A stretch of 64,000 nt of DNA from an uncultured Bacteroidaceae bacterium (GTDB lineage Bacteria; Bacteroidota; Bacteroidia; Bacteroidales; Bacteroidaceae), in the NCBI GenBank assembly GCA_934293005.1, contig CAKQYA010000005.1:1-64000 (forward strand). Reading direction: 5' to 3'. This document shows positions 17,552-26,549 of the stretch, in pieces. The notes under the pieces were generated by a model, which ran no database searches, had not been told where the DNA came from, and saw nothing but the letters and a program-made list of their open reading frames with translations. Positions within the stretch are counted from its first letter, which is position 1. Each line of letters begins with the position of its first letter. Both the position numbers and the translations under genes were made by a program.

Positions 17552-18082
17552 CTACTCAGCCACAACGTATATGTCTTTCAGATGACGCCCTAATTCGTCA
17601 TAGTCGAGGCCATAGCCCACAATGAAGTCGTTAGGTATTTCCATAGCGCAGTATTTGATGTCTATGTCCACTTTTTTCTTGCCAGGCTTAGACAGCAAGG
17701 CTGCAATCTCAACCGAGTGTGCCCCTTTTGAGCGTATGTATGGCAGGACTTGGCTCATGGTGATGCCTGTGTCCACAATGTCTTCGATGATGATGACATC
17801 TTTATCCTTAATGTCGTCTTTGAGTCCGATGAGCTCTCTCACGTTGCCCGTAGTGCTCATTCCGTCATACGACGAGTATTTGACAAATTGTATCTCATGC
17901 TCAAATGTGAGATGACGCACCAAGTCGGCAGCGAAGATGAATGCCCCGTTGAGCGTGCCCAAGAGCACAGGGCACTTGCCCGCATAGTCGGCATTGAGTC
18001 TTTCGGCCAGCGCAGCCACTTTTGACTCTATTTCTTCAGCCGTGAGATAGAGTTTGAACTGTTTATCTTTGATGGTTATCAT
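17552..18082 (-). CDS. hpt: Hypoxanthine phosphoribosyltransferase
   Basis: A 176-residue purine salvage enzyme that makes IMP (and probably GMP) from the base and PRPP. The PRPP-binding signature VIIIEDIVDTGIT is at about 95-107, the loop-I segment VLLGTLNGAFIF near residue 40, and the base-binding region near DFIVGYGLDY. It is the first gene of the minus-strand hpt-adk-obgE-pgeF run and has its own -7 promoter box at 18111-18118, with the start only about 30 bases downstream. Confidence 0.97.
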   Translation of the reverse strand: MITIKDKQFKLYLTAEEIESKVAALAERLNADYAGKCPVLLGTLNGAFIFAADLVRHLTFEHEIQFVKYSSYDGMSTTGNVRELIGLKDDIKDKDVIIIEDIVDTGITMSQVLPYIRSKGAHSVEIAALLSKPGKKKVDIDIKYCAMEIPNDFIVGYGLDYDELGRHLKDIYVVAE

Positions 18083-18110
18083 TGTTGCGTATAGTATGTG
18101 AATTTCCCTA

Positions 18111-18118
18111 CAAAGTTA
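18111..18118 (-). promoter_or_regulatory. -7 promoter element of hpt
   Basis: The minus strand reads TAACTTTG, matching TAnnTTTG, 29 bases before the hpt ATG. No -33 TTTG is at the ideal spacing. Confidence 0.55.
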
Positions 18119-18223
18119 CGTAAAAAACTGCATTTGAATGATAAAAATATAAATAATAGCATAAAAATCACTTATATTGATGCTAAATATCGGATTTTTA
18201 TGGTTTTTTTGGTATCTATTCAT

Positions 18224-18231
18224 TACTTTTG
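18224..18231 (+). promoter_or_regulatory. -7 promoter element of the nnrE/nnrD gene
   Basis: TACTTTTG matches TAnnTTTG and lies about 40 bases before the ATG at 18272, divergent from the hpt promoter. Confidence 0.5.
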
Positions 18232-18271
18232 CATAAAAATAGAACAGATGACATCTTAAATCTCGTGCAAT

Positions 18272-19864
18272 ATGAAAATATTTACGGCGGCGCAGTTGAA
18301 GATGGCTGATGCCTTTACAATTGAACAGGAGTCTATCAGATCGGTTGACCTCATGGAGCGTGCGGCAGAGTCTGTGGCCAACATGATTCACTTGCGGTGG
18401 GCTGCATGCGACAATGTGAAAGTCTTTGCAGGGCCTGGCAACAATGGCGGCGACGCCCTTGCTGTGGCCCGTATGCTCTATCAAGCAGGACATAATGTCA
18501 ACGTGTATCTTTTTAATATCTCAGGCACTCTTTCGCCAGATTGCGAAATCAACAAAACGAGGCTTCTTGAACTTAAAAACAAATTGCATGCAGATGATGA
18601 TGCCGGTGTTAACGGCAAGGCTCTTGAAATCGTGGAGGTGCTCTCGCAGTTCACGCCACCAACGCTCACAGAGGATGACATTGTCGTGGACGGACTCTTT
18701 GGCACAGGATTGACGCGCCCCCTCAATGGCGGATTCGCTTCTGTTGTGAAGTATATCAATGCTTCGCCAGCAACAGTGGTTTCTATTGATGTGCCTTCAG
18801 GGCTCATGACAGAGGACAACACGTACAATGTCATGAACCATATCATTCGTGCCGATGTGACCTATACTTTCCAGTTTCCCAAACTGGCATTCTTCTTCCC
18901 AGAGCATGAACAGTATGTAGGCGATTGGAAAGTGCTTGATATCGGCATCAAGATTCCGGTGTCGGACGAGATGAAAACTCCATATTCTCTGACAGAGGAA
19001 GACGACATCAGCAGGCTATTGGCAAAGCGGTCAAGATTCATGCATAAAGGCACGGCAGGACATGCTCTTCTCATAGCAGGGAAAAAAGGCATGGCAGGAG
19101 CAGCCATACTAAGCGCAAGGGCATGCATGAGAGGCGGAGCTGGTAAACTTACTGTCCGGACACCTGAATGTAACGTGCAGGTGCTTCAAACATCAATACC
19201 AGAGGCCATTTTAGATATTGATGTCGACTCTGACTGCTTCAGTCAATCGTTCGACAACAGCGAATATGATGCCATGGCCATAGGACCCGGAATAGGCACA
19301 TCTGCTTATACCGTACAGGCATTCATCGAACAGGTGCGAATGGCAAAGTGTCCTGCTGTGGTCGATGCGGATGCGCTCAATATATTGGGCTCTCACAGAG
19401 GGTGGATATGCCAGTTGCCACGACGCACTATTCTCACGCCCCATAAAAAGGAACTTTTCGGACTCATCAGTTCTACACGCAACTCGTACGATGAATTGGA
19501 GCGTACGCGTGATCTTGCCATGCGCCAGCAGTTATATATTGTCATTAAAGGTGCTTTTTCTGCTGTGGTGACGCCTGAAGGAAGAGTGTACTTCAATCCT
19601 ACGGGCAATCCAGGCATGGCTACGGCTGGTGCAGGCGATGTGCTCACAGGTGTGATACTTTCGCTGCTTGCCCAAAGCTATCCGCACGAGGCGGCTGTAA
19701 AGTTGGGCGTGTATCTGCATGGACTTGCGGGCGACCTTGCTGCAGAGAAACTTGGCTACGAAGGTCTCTTGGCGAGTGACATCGTGAATTATTTGCCTCA
19801 AGCGTTTATGTCGCTAAGAAAGGGCAGAGAACCATTGGAAAAACCTATTTCGACTTGTTATTAA
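18272..19864 (+). CDS. nnr: Bifunctional NAD(P)H-hydrate epimerase / ADP-dependent dehydratase
   Basis: The 530-residue fusion repairs hydrated NAD(P)H. The N-terminal YjeF_N epimerase domain (about 1-215) has the GNNGGDAL motif and the catalytic-site region VVDGLFGTGL. The C-terminal carbohydrate-kinase-like dehydratase domain (about 230-500) has HKGTAGHALLIAGKKGMAGA, the segment DADALN, and the ribokinase-type anion-hole motif GNPGMATAGAGDVL. The two-domain order is the usual bacterial form. The DUF4831 gene starts 10 bases after its stop, so they are probably co-transcribed. Confidence 0.96.
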   Translation: MKIFTAAQLKMADAFTIEQESIRSVDLMERAAESVANMIHLRWAACDNVKVFAGPGNNGGDALAVARMLYQAGHNVNVYLFNISGTLSPDCEINKTRLLELKNKLHADDDAGVNGKALEIVEVLSQFTPPTLTEDDIVVDGLFGTGLTRPLNGGFASVVKYINASPATVVSIDVPSGLMTEDNTYNVMNHIIRADVTYTFQFPKLAFFFPEHEQYVGDWKVLDIGIKIPVSDEMKTPYSLTEEDDISRLLAKRSRFMHKGTAGHALLIAGKKGMAGAAILSARACMRGGAGKLTVRTPECNVQVLQTSIPEAILDIDVDSDCFSQSFDNSEYDAMAIGPGIGTSAYTVQAFIEQVRMAKCPAVVDADALNILGSHRGWICQLPRRTILTPHKKELFGLISSTRNSYDELERTRDLAMRQQLYIVIKGAFSAVVTPEGRVYFNPTGNPGMATAGAGDVLTGVILSLLAQSYPHEAAVKLGVYLHGLAGDLAAEKLGYEGLLASDIVNYLPQAFMSLRKGREPLEKPISTCY

Positions 19865-19874
19865 TGATAAAACA

Positions 19875-20924
19875 ATGAAAAAGAAATTATTGACTATTAT
19901 ATCAGCTGTGATGACATCTGCTCTCATGGCTCAAACACAAGTTACTGAATTTACCCCAGGCGTGGTGGCTCATGGGGTGAACTATATGTTGCCGAAGACA
20001 CAATTGCGCATAGACGTCACAGCCATAAAGATTGTTTACACGCCTGGTGAATATGCGAAATATGCAGAAAGATACTTGCATATCAGCAATGTTCCTGCAG
20101 AGCAGTCGTGCCGTTGGCAAGTAACAGGCATGAGAGTTTCGCAGGAAGGCGTGCCTGACACTACAAAAGCTTTTACCGTCAAGATGAAAGACAAGACGGT
20201 GGCTCCTATGGCGCAGCTCTCTGAGAGCGGCACACTTCTTGCTGTCAATACATCTGTTGCTGCTGAGAATGATAAAACAGTTCTTCCTGCTGCTACCAGC
20301 AACAGGCTTGAGTCGCGCCAATATCTGACAGAAGACATACTTGCTTCAACGTCCATTTCGAAGAGGGCAGAACTCACAGCTCAAGAGATACTTGATATAC
20401 GTGAGAGCAAGAACGCAATCAAACGTGGACAAGTGGAGTCGATGCCAAAGGATGGAGCATCTCTGAAGATTGTGCTTGACGAACTTGACTTGCAGGAACA
20501 AGCTCTCACTCAGCTTTTCGCAGGCTATGCCGACACTGTATGGGTGTCACGTTCATACACCTTTGTGCCCGAAACTGATATCGACCGCAACATCTTTTTC
20601 CGATTCTCGCAAAAGCTTGGATTCGTCGATGCGGATGATTTGGCTGGAGAACCATATTATTTGACGGTGAAAGACCTTCACACGGTGAGCCTTCCTACAG
20701 AAGAGGCAAAGGCAAAACGTAAAATCACAGGACTTGTCTATAATATGCCAAGCATGGCTCGGGTGAAGATAGAGTCATTGGCTGCATCTATCTACGACAA
20801 AGAGTTGCCTTTCGCGCAGATGGGAACGGTTGATGTTCTCAGTCCTACGCTTTTCAATAAAGGAGCTGACACTAAATTGACTCTTTATCCTGCCACAGGA
20901 GGCATATTATACCTTGAACAGTGA
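19875..20924 (+). CDS. DUF4831 family secreted protein
   Basis: A 349-residue protein with a clear signal peptide (MKKKLLTIISAVMTSALMAQ). The body matches the DUF4831 pattern: an early strand PGVVAHGVNYMLPKTQLRIDV, a charged central region with RESKNAIKRGQVESMPKDG, and a late region YYLTVKDLHTVSLP. Function is unknown; these are Bacteroidota envelope proteins. It follows the nnr gene with a 10-base gap and is followed by a good terminator. The close coupling to an NAD(P)H repair gene may be only positional. Confidence 0.8.
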   Translation: MKKKLLTIISAVMTSALMAQTQVTEFTPGVVAHGVNYMLPKTQLRIDVTAIKIVYTPGEYAKYAERYLHISNVPAEQSCRWQVTGMRVSQEGVPDTTKAFTVKMKDKTVAPMAQLSESGTLLAVNTSVAAENDKTVLPAATSNRLESRQYLTEDILASTSISKRAELTAQEILDIRESKNAIKRGQVESMPKDGASLKIVLDELDLQEQALTQLFAGYADTVWVSRSYTFVPETDIDRNIFFRFSQKLGFVDADDLAGEPYYLTVKDLHTVSLPTEEAKAKRKITGLVYNMPSMARVKIESLAASIYDKELPFAQMGTVDVLSPTLFNKGADTKLTLYPATGGILYLEQ

Positions 20925-21027
20925 TGACGTGCCTGTTGGTGTGTGACTGGCTGTTATGCAGCATCTGTCAATTGTGCGTAATGATGGCATTTCGCTATTT
21001 TGAAGCATTATTAAAGTCAAATATTTT

Positions 21028-21062
21028 AAGAGGGTTGTTCCAATTGGAATAACCTTCTTTTT
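21028..21062 (+). terminator. Terminator after the DUF4831 gene
   Basis: AAGAGGGTTGTTCC pairs with GGAATAACCTTCTT around a 4-base AATT loop (one G-U pair). It is followed by a T-rich run. Confidence 0.75.
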
Positions 21063-21080
21063 GTTGCCTGATATTATATG

Positions 21081-21180
21081 TTTATCCCAAATCGGTCATT
21101 ATAAAATCGTGTTTATTCTTTTCAATTCTTGTCACCGTTTGGACCAAAGTCTTTCCATTCTATAAATAGGTCATTGAAAA
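21081..21180 (+). repeat. Short-form fold-back repeat (family A)
   Basis: The left end TTTATCCCAAATCGGTCATT matches the family terminal repeat, and the right end TATAAATAGGTCATTG is a decayed partner. Positions 21125-21151 are identical to the reverse complement of 179-205. It is followed after 16 bases by a family B palindrome, as in the copy at the window start. Confidence 0.75.
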
Positions 21181-21183
21181 AAC

Positions 21184-21280
21184 GTCAAATAAGAGTAAGG
21201 ATGCTTTGCAAAGTATTACGTGATACTTGGCCAAGTATCATATAATACTTTTTTATGGGTGTCACATTGTGACTTTAACT
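21184..21280 (+). repeat. Family B palindromic element
   Basis: The core 21210-21251 is a 42-base near-palindrome (19 of 21 positions pair) centred on ACTTGGCCAAGT. The flanks GTCAAATAAGAGTAAGGAT (left) and ACTTTTTTATGGGTGT (right) are shared with the copy at 46.1 kb. It lies in the gap 20925-21367 between a plus-strand gene end and the end of the minus-strand Lrp gene. After it, 21281-21367 shows nothing recognisable. Confidence 0.8.
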
Positions 21281-21367
21281 GACTTTGCATACACGGAAGC
21301 GAGAATCTATATTTACACAAACGTTCTTGAAGAAGATGTTTAAGTCATTTTGAAGACGGGACGCTAA

Positions 21368-21841
21368 TTATTTAGTGTTGTCGCCAGGCACAGGCACTTG
21401 CTTTTGGCGTGTCTCCATGAAAGATATGATTGTTTCTGTATGCGCCAGTCCTAAAGGTTGCAGCTTGTTGTGGATGATGTCGAGAAGATGACGGTTGTTG
21501 CGAGCGTATATCTTTACAAAAAGGTCGTATGGTCCAGATGTGTAATGGCATTCAACCACTTCTGGGATTTTCTGCACCTCCTGCATTGCATGGCTGAAGT
21601 TTTCAGGATCTTTGAGGTTGAGTCCAATGTATGCGCATGTCTCATAACCAATCTTTGATGGATCGATATAGTAACCTGTGCCCATGAGTATGCCGAGAGA
21701 GGTGAGACGTTGCACGCGTTGGTGTATGGCTGCACCAGAGACATTGCATGCTCGTGCCACTTCAAGAAAAGGAATGCGGGCATTTTCTGAAATCATGCGC
21801 AGAATTTGTCTGTCGAGTTCGTCTAATTGAATCTTTTCCAT
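21368..21841 (-). CDS. Lrp/AsnC family transcriptional regulator
   Basis: Starting at the ATG at 21841 gives 157 residues beginning MEKIQLDELDRQIL, the standard Lrp opening; the longer frame from 21871 adds an unlikely tail. Residues 1-60 form the helix-turn-helix (FLEVARACNVSGAAIHQRVQRL), and the rest is the RAM/AsnC ligand-binding domain (ETCAYIGLNL, then a YDLFVKI strand). Such proteins sense amino acids and regulate nitrogen or amino-acid metabolism. Its position just downstream of the glutamine synthetase, Amt and PII genes on the same strand is suggestive, but no target site is identified. Confidence 0.93.
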   Translation of the reverse strand: MEKIQLDELDRQILRMISENARIPFLEVARACNVSGAAIHQRVQRLTSLGILMGTGYYIDPSKIGYETCAYIGLNLKDPENFSHAMQEVQKIPEVVECHYTSGPYDLFVKIYARNNRHLLDIIHNKLQPLGLAHTETIISFMETRQKQVPVPGDNTK

Positions 21842-22004
21842 ATATGTGAATGTGTTGAATTGTGCCGGCAAAGTTAATTATATTCTTTGTTTTCTTGCGT
21901 GTGAGAAATGAAAAAGTGCATTAACGAGCGCTTTTTTTCTTTGCCAGATATCATATTGCAATGTGACGTGTTAGATATGTGGAATATGTCTTCAAACAAT
22001 AAAT

Positions 22005-22114
22005 GGAAGTTGAAAATGAAGCGGAAAGATAGTTGAGGATATTGTAATGGCTGCAATATGTTTACAATGCCTCATTCTGCATTCCTTTCTTTCACGCTTC
22101 AATTTTCAACTTCC
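22005..22114. repeat. Imperfect 25-bp inverted repeat downstream of glutamine synthetase
   Basis: Positions 22005-22029 (GGAAGTTGAAAATGAAGCGG followed by AAAGA) pair with 22088-22114 read in reverse, with a few mismatches, around a 58-base loop. It lies just past the glnN stop on the minus strand. It may fold in the 3' UTR or be a small mobile remnant. The rest of the gap 21842-22141 shows nothing recognisable. Confidence 0.55.
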
Positions 22115-22141
22115 CCCTTACACACTATCTAATAAACAGTA

Positions 22142-24331
22142 TTATCTTATGAATAAGAGTTCTCTGTATTTTGGCAGAGTCCACATCTCATTGTCGACTA
22201 TGAGTTCGAGCTTGTCGATGTGGTAGCGTATCTCCTCAAGCATAGGAGCTATGGTGTCGTGATACGCTACAGCTTTCTCGCGTTCATTCTCTATTTTGTT
22301 GGCCACCTTGCGTGCTTCGACCATGTCTTTTACGTGGTGGGCAATGAAAATGGTGCGCTGAGATATTTCTTCGATAAGCTTGCTGTTTTCCGAAGTGAGT
22401 TCGTCTACTTTGTCAGCAGGGAAGAGTTGGCGCATCTTGAACACATTGTCGATGAGCTTGCTTTGATATTCTGTTGCCACAGGTATGATGTGGTTCATAG
22501 ACAAATCACCGAGCACACGTGCTTCAATCTGTATCTTCTTGGTGTATGTCTCCCACTTCACTTCATTGCGTGCCTCAAGCTCTTTCTTTGTCATCACACC
22601 TGTCGACTCAAACATCTTGACACTGTCGTCTTTGAGGTAGTTGTCGAAGATTACAGGGCAGCTTGTTTCGCAGTCGAGTCCTCGTTTTGCAGCTTCAGCT
22701 TTCCATTCTTCGCTGTAGCCGTTGCCGTCAAAGCGGATTGGCTTGCATTCTTTGATGTATTTGCGGACCACTTTGATTATGGCTGTAGTCTGTTTCTCGC
22801 CACCTGCGATGAGAGCGTCAACCTCTTTCTTGAACTCAATGAGTTGTTCGGCCACAGCTGTGTTAAGCGCAATCATGGCACTGGCGCAGTTGGCTTCAGA
22901 ACCTACGGCACGGAACTCGAAACGGTTTCCTGTGAAGGCGAATGGAGATGTGCGGTTGCGGTCTGTGTTGTCGATGAGAAGCTCTGGAATCTGAGGAATG
23001 TCAAGTTTCATTCCATGCTTGCCGCTGAGGGTCTCAAGGTCATCGTCTGTGCTATTCTCAAGATGGTCGAGAACTTCAGAGAGTTGTGAGCCAAGGAATG
23101 AAGATATGATTGCTGGAGGTGCCTCGTTGGCTCCAAGACGGTGAGCATTGGTTGCGCTCATGATGGATGCCTTTAGAAGTCCGTTGTGCTTGTACACAGC
23201 CATCAAGGTGTTTACGATGAATGTTACGAAGCGCAAATTGTCTTCAGAAGTCTTGCCTGGAGCGTGGAGAAGGATGCCTGTGTCAGTGCCGAGCGACCAG
23301 TTGTTGTGCTTGCCAGATCCGTTGATGCCCTTAAATGGCTTTTCATGAAGGAGAACTCTGAATCCGTGGTTGCGTGCCACGCGACGCATGAGGTCCATGA
23401 TGAGCATGTTGTGGTCTACGGCGAGGTTGCATTCTTCAAATATTGGAGCCAGCTCAAACTGGTTTGGCGCCACTTCGTTGTGTCTTGTCTTTACAGGTAT
23501 TCCAAGTTGGAGGGCCTGAATCTCAAGGTCCTTCATGAATGCAGCCACACGTGATGGAATGTGCGCGAAATAGTGGTCTTCGAGCTGTTGGTTCTTGCTT
23601 GCCTCGTGTCCCATCAGAGTGCGTCCTGTAAGAAGCAGGTCTGGTCGTGCTGCGTAGAGCCCTTCGTCTACGAGGAAATATTCTTGTTCCCAACCAAGGT
23701 ATGCCATTACCTTCTTGACATCAGGATTGAAATAGTGGCACACATCTACAGCAGCTTTGTTCACTGCGCTGAGAGCCTTGAGAAGAGGAGCCTTGTAATC
23801 GAGCGATTCACCTGTGTATGCTATGAAGACTGTAGGGATGCAGAGAGTGTCGTCAACAACAAAAACTGGTGATGAAGGATCCCATGCGCTGTAACCTCTT
23901 GCCTCGAAAGTGTTGCGGATGCCTCCGTTAGGGAAGCTGGATGCGTCAGGCTCCTGCTGTACGAGCAATTTGCCAGAGAACTCTTCCATCATACCACCCT
24001 TGCCGTCATGCTCTACAAAAGCGTCATGTTTCTCGGCTGTGCCTTCTGTTAGGGGCTGGAACCAGTGTGTATAGTGTGTCACGCCTAATTCTGTGGCCCA
24101 TCTCTTCATGCCAGCAGCTACTTCGTCTGCTATGCTTCTGTCGAGCGACGCGCCATTGTCCATCACATCAACAAGCTTTCTGTACACTTTGCTTGGAAGA
24201 TACTTGAACATCTTCTCTTTGTTGAATACATACTTTGCGAAATATTCACTTGGCCTTTCTGCAGGAATGTCAACAGGCATTGCCTTCTTCTTGAATGCGG
24301 TTTCTACCACTCTGAATCTTAATTTTGACAT
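22142..24331 (-). CDS. glnN: Glutamine synthetase type III
   Basis: At 729 residues this is the long GSIII form common in Bacteroidota and cyanobacteria, not the 470-residue GSI. It makes glutamine from glutamate, ammonium and ATP as a large cytoplasmic oligomer. Recognisable segments include the N-terminal GSIII region (RPSEYFAKYVFNKEKMFKYL), the catalytic-core block RHNEVAPNQFELAP, the ATP-site segment KGINGSGKHNNWSLGTD, and the conserved GSIII block NRTSPFAFTGNRFEFRAVGS. It is the distal gene of a minus-strand group with amt and a PII gene, an arrangement consistent with nitrogen control. Confidence 0.97.
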   Translation of the reverse strand: MSKLRFRVVETAFKKKAMPVDIPAERPSEYFAKYVFNKEKMFKYLPSKVYRKLVDVMDNGASLDRSIADEVAAGMKRWATELGVTHYTHWFQPLTEGTAEKHDAFVEHDGKGGMMEEFSGKLLVQQEPDASSFPNGGIRNTFEARGYSAWDPSSPVFVVDDTLCIPTVFIAYTGESLDYKAPLLKALSAVNKAAVDVCHYFNPDVKKVMAYLGWEQEYFLVDEGLYAARPDLLLTGRTLMGHEASKNQQLEDHYFAHIPSRVAAFMKDLEIQALQLGIPVKTRHNEVAPNQFELAPIFEECNLAVDHNMLIMDLMRRVARNHGFRVLLHEKPFKGINGSGKHNNWSLGTDTGILLHAPGKTSEDNLRFVTFIVNTLMAVYKHNGLLKASIMSATNAHRLGANEAPPAIISSFLGSQLSEVLDHLENSTDDDLETLSGKHGMKLDIPQIPELLIDNTDRNRTSPFAFTGNRFEFRAVGSEANCASAMIALNTAVAEQLIEFKKEVDALIAGGEKQTTAIIKVVRKYIKECKPIRFDGNGYSEEWKAEAAKRGLDCETSCPVIFDNYLKDDSVKMFESTGVMTKKELEARNEVKWETYTKKIQIEARVLGDLSMNHIIPVATEYQSKLIDNVFKMRQLFPADKVDELTSENSKLIEEISQRTIFIAHHVKDMVEARKVANKIENEREKAVAYHDTIAPMLEEIRYHIDKLELIVDNEMWTLPKYRELLFIR

Positions 24332-24524
24332 AATCTGAGCTGTAATTTGTTTGTTTATTATTTAGTGTTTGTTGTGTAGTTTTCAATAAATGCATTTATC
24401 TGAAATGCAGAACCAGGGAAGAACAGGACTCTTTTTCAGCAGGAATGAGTGTTGTCGTAAGGCATGCACGTTCCTGATTCTGCCGTTCTGATAAGTTGTT
24501 TTAAGAATGAAAAGCGTTGTCGTG

Positions 24525-25916
24525 TCAGTTATAGGCCGACTCTCCATGTTCGTAGATGTCGAGACCCTCTTCCTCAATTCGTCTTGGCACACGGAGGCCG
24601 TGGATTTTGTCAATGCCCTTGAAGACGATGTAGCCCATGATGGCAGCCCATGCACCTACCACTACAGCACCAAAGAGCTGTGCAAGGAAGAAGTTGGCGT
24701 TGCCGCAGTAGAACCAGCCTTCTTCAGTGGCAAACAGACCAGTGAGTATTGTTCCGAGAAAACCGCACACACCGTGTACCGATGATGCACCCACAGGGTC
24801 GTCTATCTTAAGCACGTGGTCAATGAAGTCTACAGCGAATATCATCACTACGCCGCAGATAAGGCCTATGAACACAGAACCTGCAGGGGAAACGATGTCG
24901 CAACCTGCTGTCACACCAACAAGACCTGCGAGAATGCCGTTGAGCGTGAGCGAAAGTGATGGCTTGCTATATTTGATCCAGCTTGTTGCAAGAGAAGCAA
25001 AACCGCCAGCGCAAGCCGCAAGGTTGGTTGTGAGGAATACGTGAGAGATAGCTGTCTGGTCATCTGCTGTTGATGCGGCCAACTGTGAACCAGGGTTGAA
25101 TCCGAACCATCCGAACCAAAGCACGAATACGCCAAGAGCCGCAATGGTGAGGTTGTGTCCAGGGATGGCCTTTGATTTGCCATCTTTGCCATATTTGCCG
25201 ATACGTGGACCAAGAATGGCAGCTCCTACAAGTGCAATCCATCCACCGACAGAGTGAACAACGGTCGAGCCTGCAAAGTCGTGGAATGTGGTTCCGAATG
25301 TGTTCATCATGAATGAGCCTTCTTCGCCATTCATCAGCCAACCACCGCCCCATGTCCAGTGGCCTGATATTGGATAGATGAGCACGCTTATGAAGATTGT
25401 GTATACGAGGTACATGGAAAACTTTGTGCGTTCAGCCATGGCACCTGATACGATTGTGGCAGAAGTGGCGCAGAAAACTGTCTGGAAGATGAGGAACCCT
25501 TCGATAGGCAGTCCGTTGTCAATGATTTTTGCCATTGCGTCGATGTCAAAGAAATGTGGCGCGCCAACAAATCCGCCTGTGCCAAACATCAGACCGAATC
25601 CGATAATCCAAAATAACAATGATCCAAAGATGAAATCAACAAAGTTTTTCATCAGGATATTGGCAGTGTTCTTCGAACGTGTGAATCCTGCTTCTACAAG
25701 AGCGAAGCCAGGCTGCATGAAAAACACGAGCATTGCTGCCAATAACATCCATACAGTGTTGATGCCTGTTGACAGACTGCTGATGGCATCAGAACTTACA
25801 CTTGCCTCTGCTGCTGGGGCGTCTTGTGCCCAAAGGGTTGTGGGAACGAGAAATAATAAGGTAAAAGCTAACCTGAGGCATGATTTTTTCGTGCCTCTAA
25901 ATATAGTGGTAGTCAT
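24525..25916 (-). CDS. amt: Ammonium transporter
   Basis: The 463-residue inner-membrane channel has an N-terminal signal-like segment and about eleven further transmembrane helices. Signature blocks are present: FFMQPGFALVEAGFTRSKN, DFAGSTVVHSVGGWIALVGA with the first pore-lining histidine, and GVCGFLGTILTGLF near the end. The C-terminal tail (GIDKIHGLRVPRRIEEEGLD) is where PII docks in this family. It brings ammonium into the cell for glutamine synthetase. The PII gene lies immediately upstream on the same strand (106-base gap), the usual amt-glnK pairing in reversed order. Confidence 0.97.
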   Translation of the reverse strand: MTTTIFRGTKKSCLRLAFTLLFLVPTTLWAQDAPAAEASVSSDAISSLSTGINTVWMLLAAMLVFFMQPGFALVEAGFTRSKNTANILMKNFVDFIFGSLLFWIIGFGLMFGTGGFVGAPHFFDIDAMAKIIDNGLPIEGFLIFQTVFCATSATIVSGAMAERTKFSMYLVYTIFISVLIYPISGHWTWGGGWLMNGEEGSFMMNTFGTTFHDFAGSTVVHSVGGWIALVGAAILGPRIGKYGKDGKSKAIPGHNLTIAALGVFVLWFGWFGFNPGSQLAASTADDQTAISHVFLTTNLAACAGGFASLATSWIKYSKPSLSLTLNGILAGLVGVTAGCDIVSPAGSVFIGLICGVVMIFAVDFIDHVLKIDDPVGASSVHGVCGFLGTILTGLFATEEGWFYCGNANFFLAQLFGAVVVGAWAAIMGYIVFKGIDKIHGLRVPRRIEEEGLDIYEHGESAYN

Positions 25917-26022
25917 AATGTTTTATAATGTGTTTGAAGATGTTGTGAGAGTTATTATGCTGTACGTCTTGTTCCTGTGTGAATAGTATGTTTTTCCATC
26001 CATATGAACAAGATGACATGTG

Positions 26023-26379
26023 TCATTTCTCCTGTTCTGCATTATATAAGGCTATATCGCCTCTCTCTCCTGTGCGGATGCGGATTGCGTCTTGGATTGG
26101 TATCACAAAGATACGTCCATCGCCTATTTCGCCAGTATATGCTGCGCGCTGTAAAGCTTGCACAGTCTTCTCGACATTCTTGTCACGAACCACAATAGAT
26201 ACGAGTGTTCTTTCGATTGAACTCGTGTCGTAGATCACGCCACGATAAATGCGGCCTTGGCGTGCTTTGCCTATGCCTCTGACATCATAATACGAGAACC
26301 ATTCGATGTCAGCTTCGAGCAATGCTTCTTTGACATCCTCGAATTTGGTCTTACGAATAATCGCTTCAATCTTTTTCAT
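26023..26379 (-). CDS. PII nitrogen regulatory protein
   Basis: A 118-residue PII-family protein, trimeric in its relatives, that senses 2-oxoglutarate and ATP/ADP and gates Amt. The start MKKIEAIIRKTKFEDVKEAL, the Walker-like GEIGDGRIFV and the C-terminal RIRTGERG are canonical. The T-loop is unusual. Aligned with E. coli GlnB, KGFGRQKGHTELYRGAEY is replaced by RGIGKARQGRIYRGVIY, one residue shorter, and the hydrophobic residues after the equivalent of Tyr51 are replaced by DTSSIERT. The tyrosine itself remains. Pairing with amt suggests a GlnK role. Whether it is modified is unknown. Confidence 0.92.
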   Translation of the reverse strand: MKKIEAIIRKTKFEDVKEALLEADIEWFSYYDVRGIGKARQGRIYRGVIYDTSSIERTLVSIVVRDKNVEKTVQALQRAAYTGEIGDGRIFVIPIQDAIRIRTGERGDIALYNAEQEK

Positions 26380-26549
26380 TTTGTGTCTGAATGTTTTATT
26401 TTGTCTTTGTAATAATGTTGACGTTGCCTCGCTTTGTATTCTGTTGTTTGTGTCTGAAAGTCTATGTGTTTGTATATGCTATTTTTTAGATATGGCAGCG
26501 TCATTTCATGTGTTGTTTGTGTTGTGGATGTTCATTTGAGGCTTAACGT

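Noticed and set aside
21874..22056. 60-codon minus-strand frame between the Lrp gene and glnN
   Set aside because: A/T-rich, unrecognised, and overlaps one arm of the inverted repeat.
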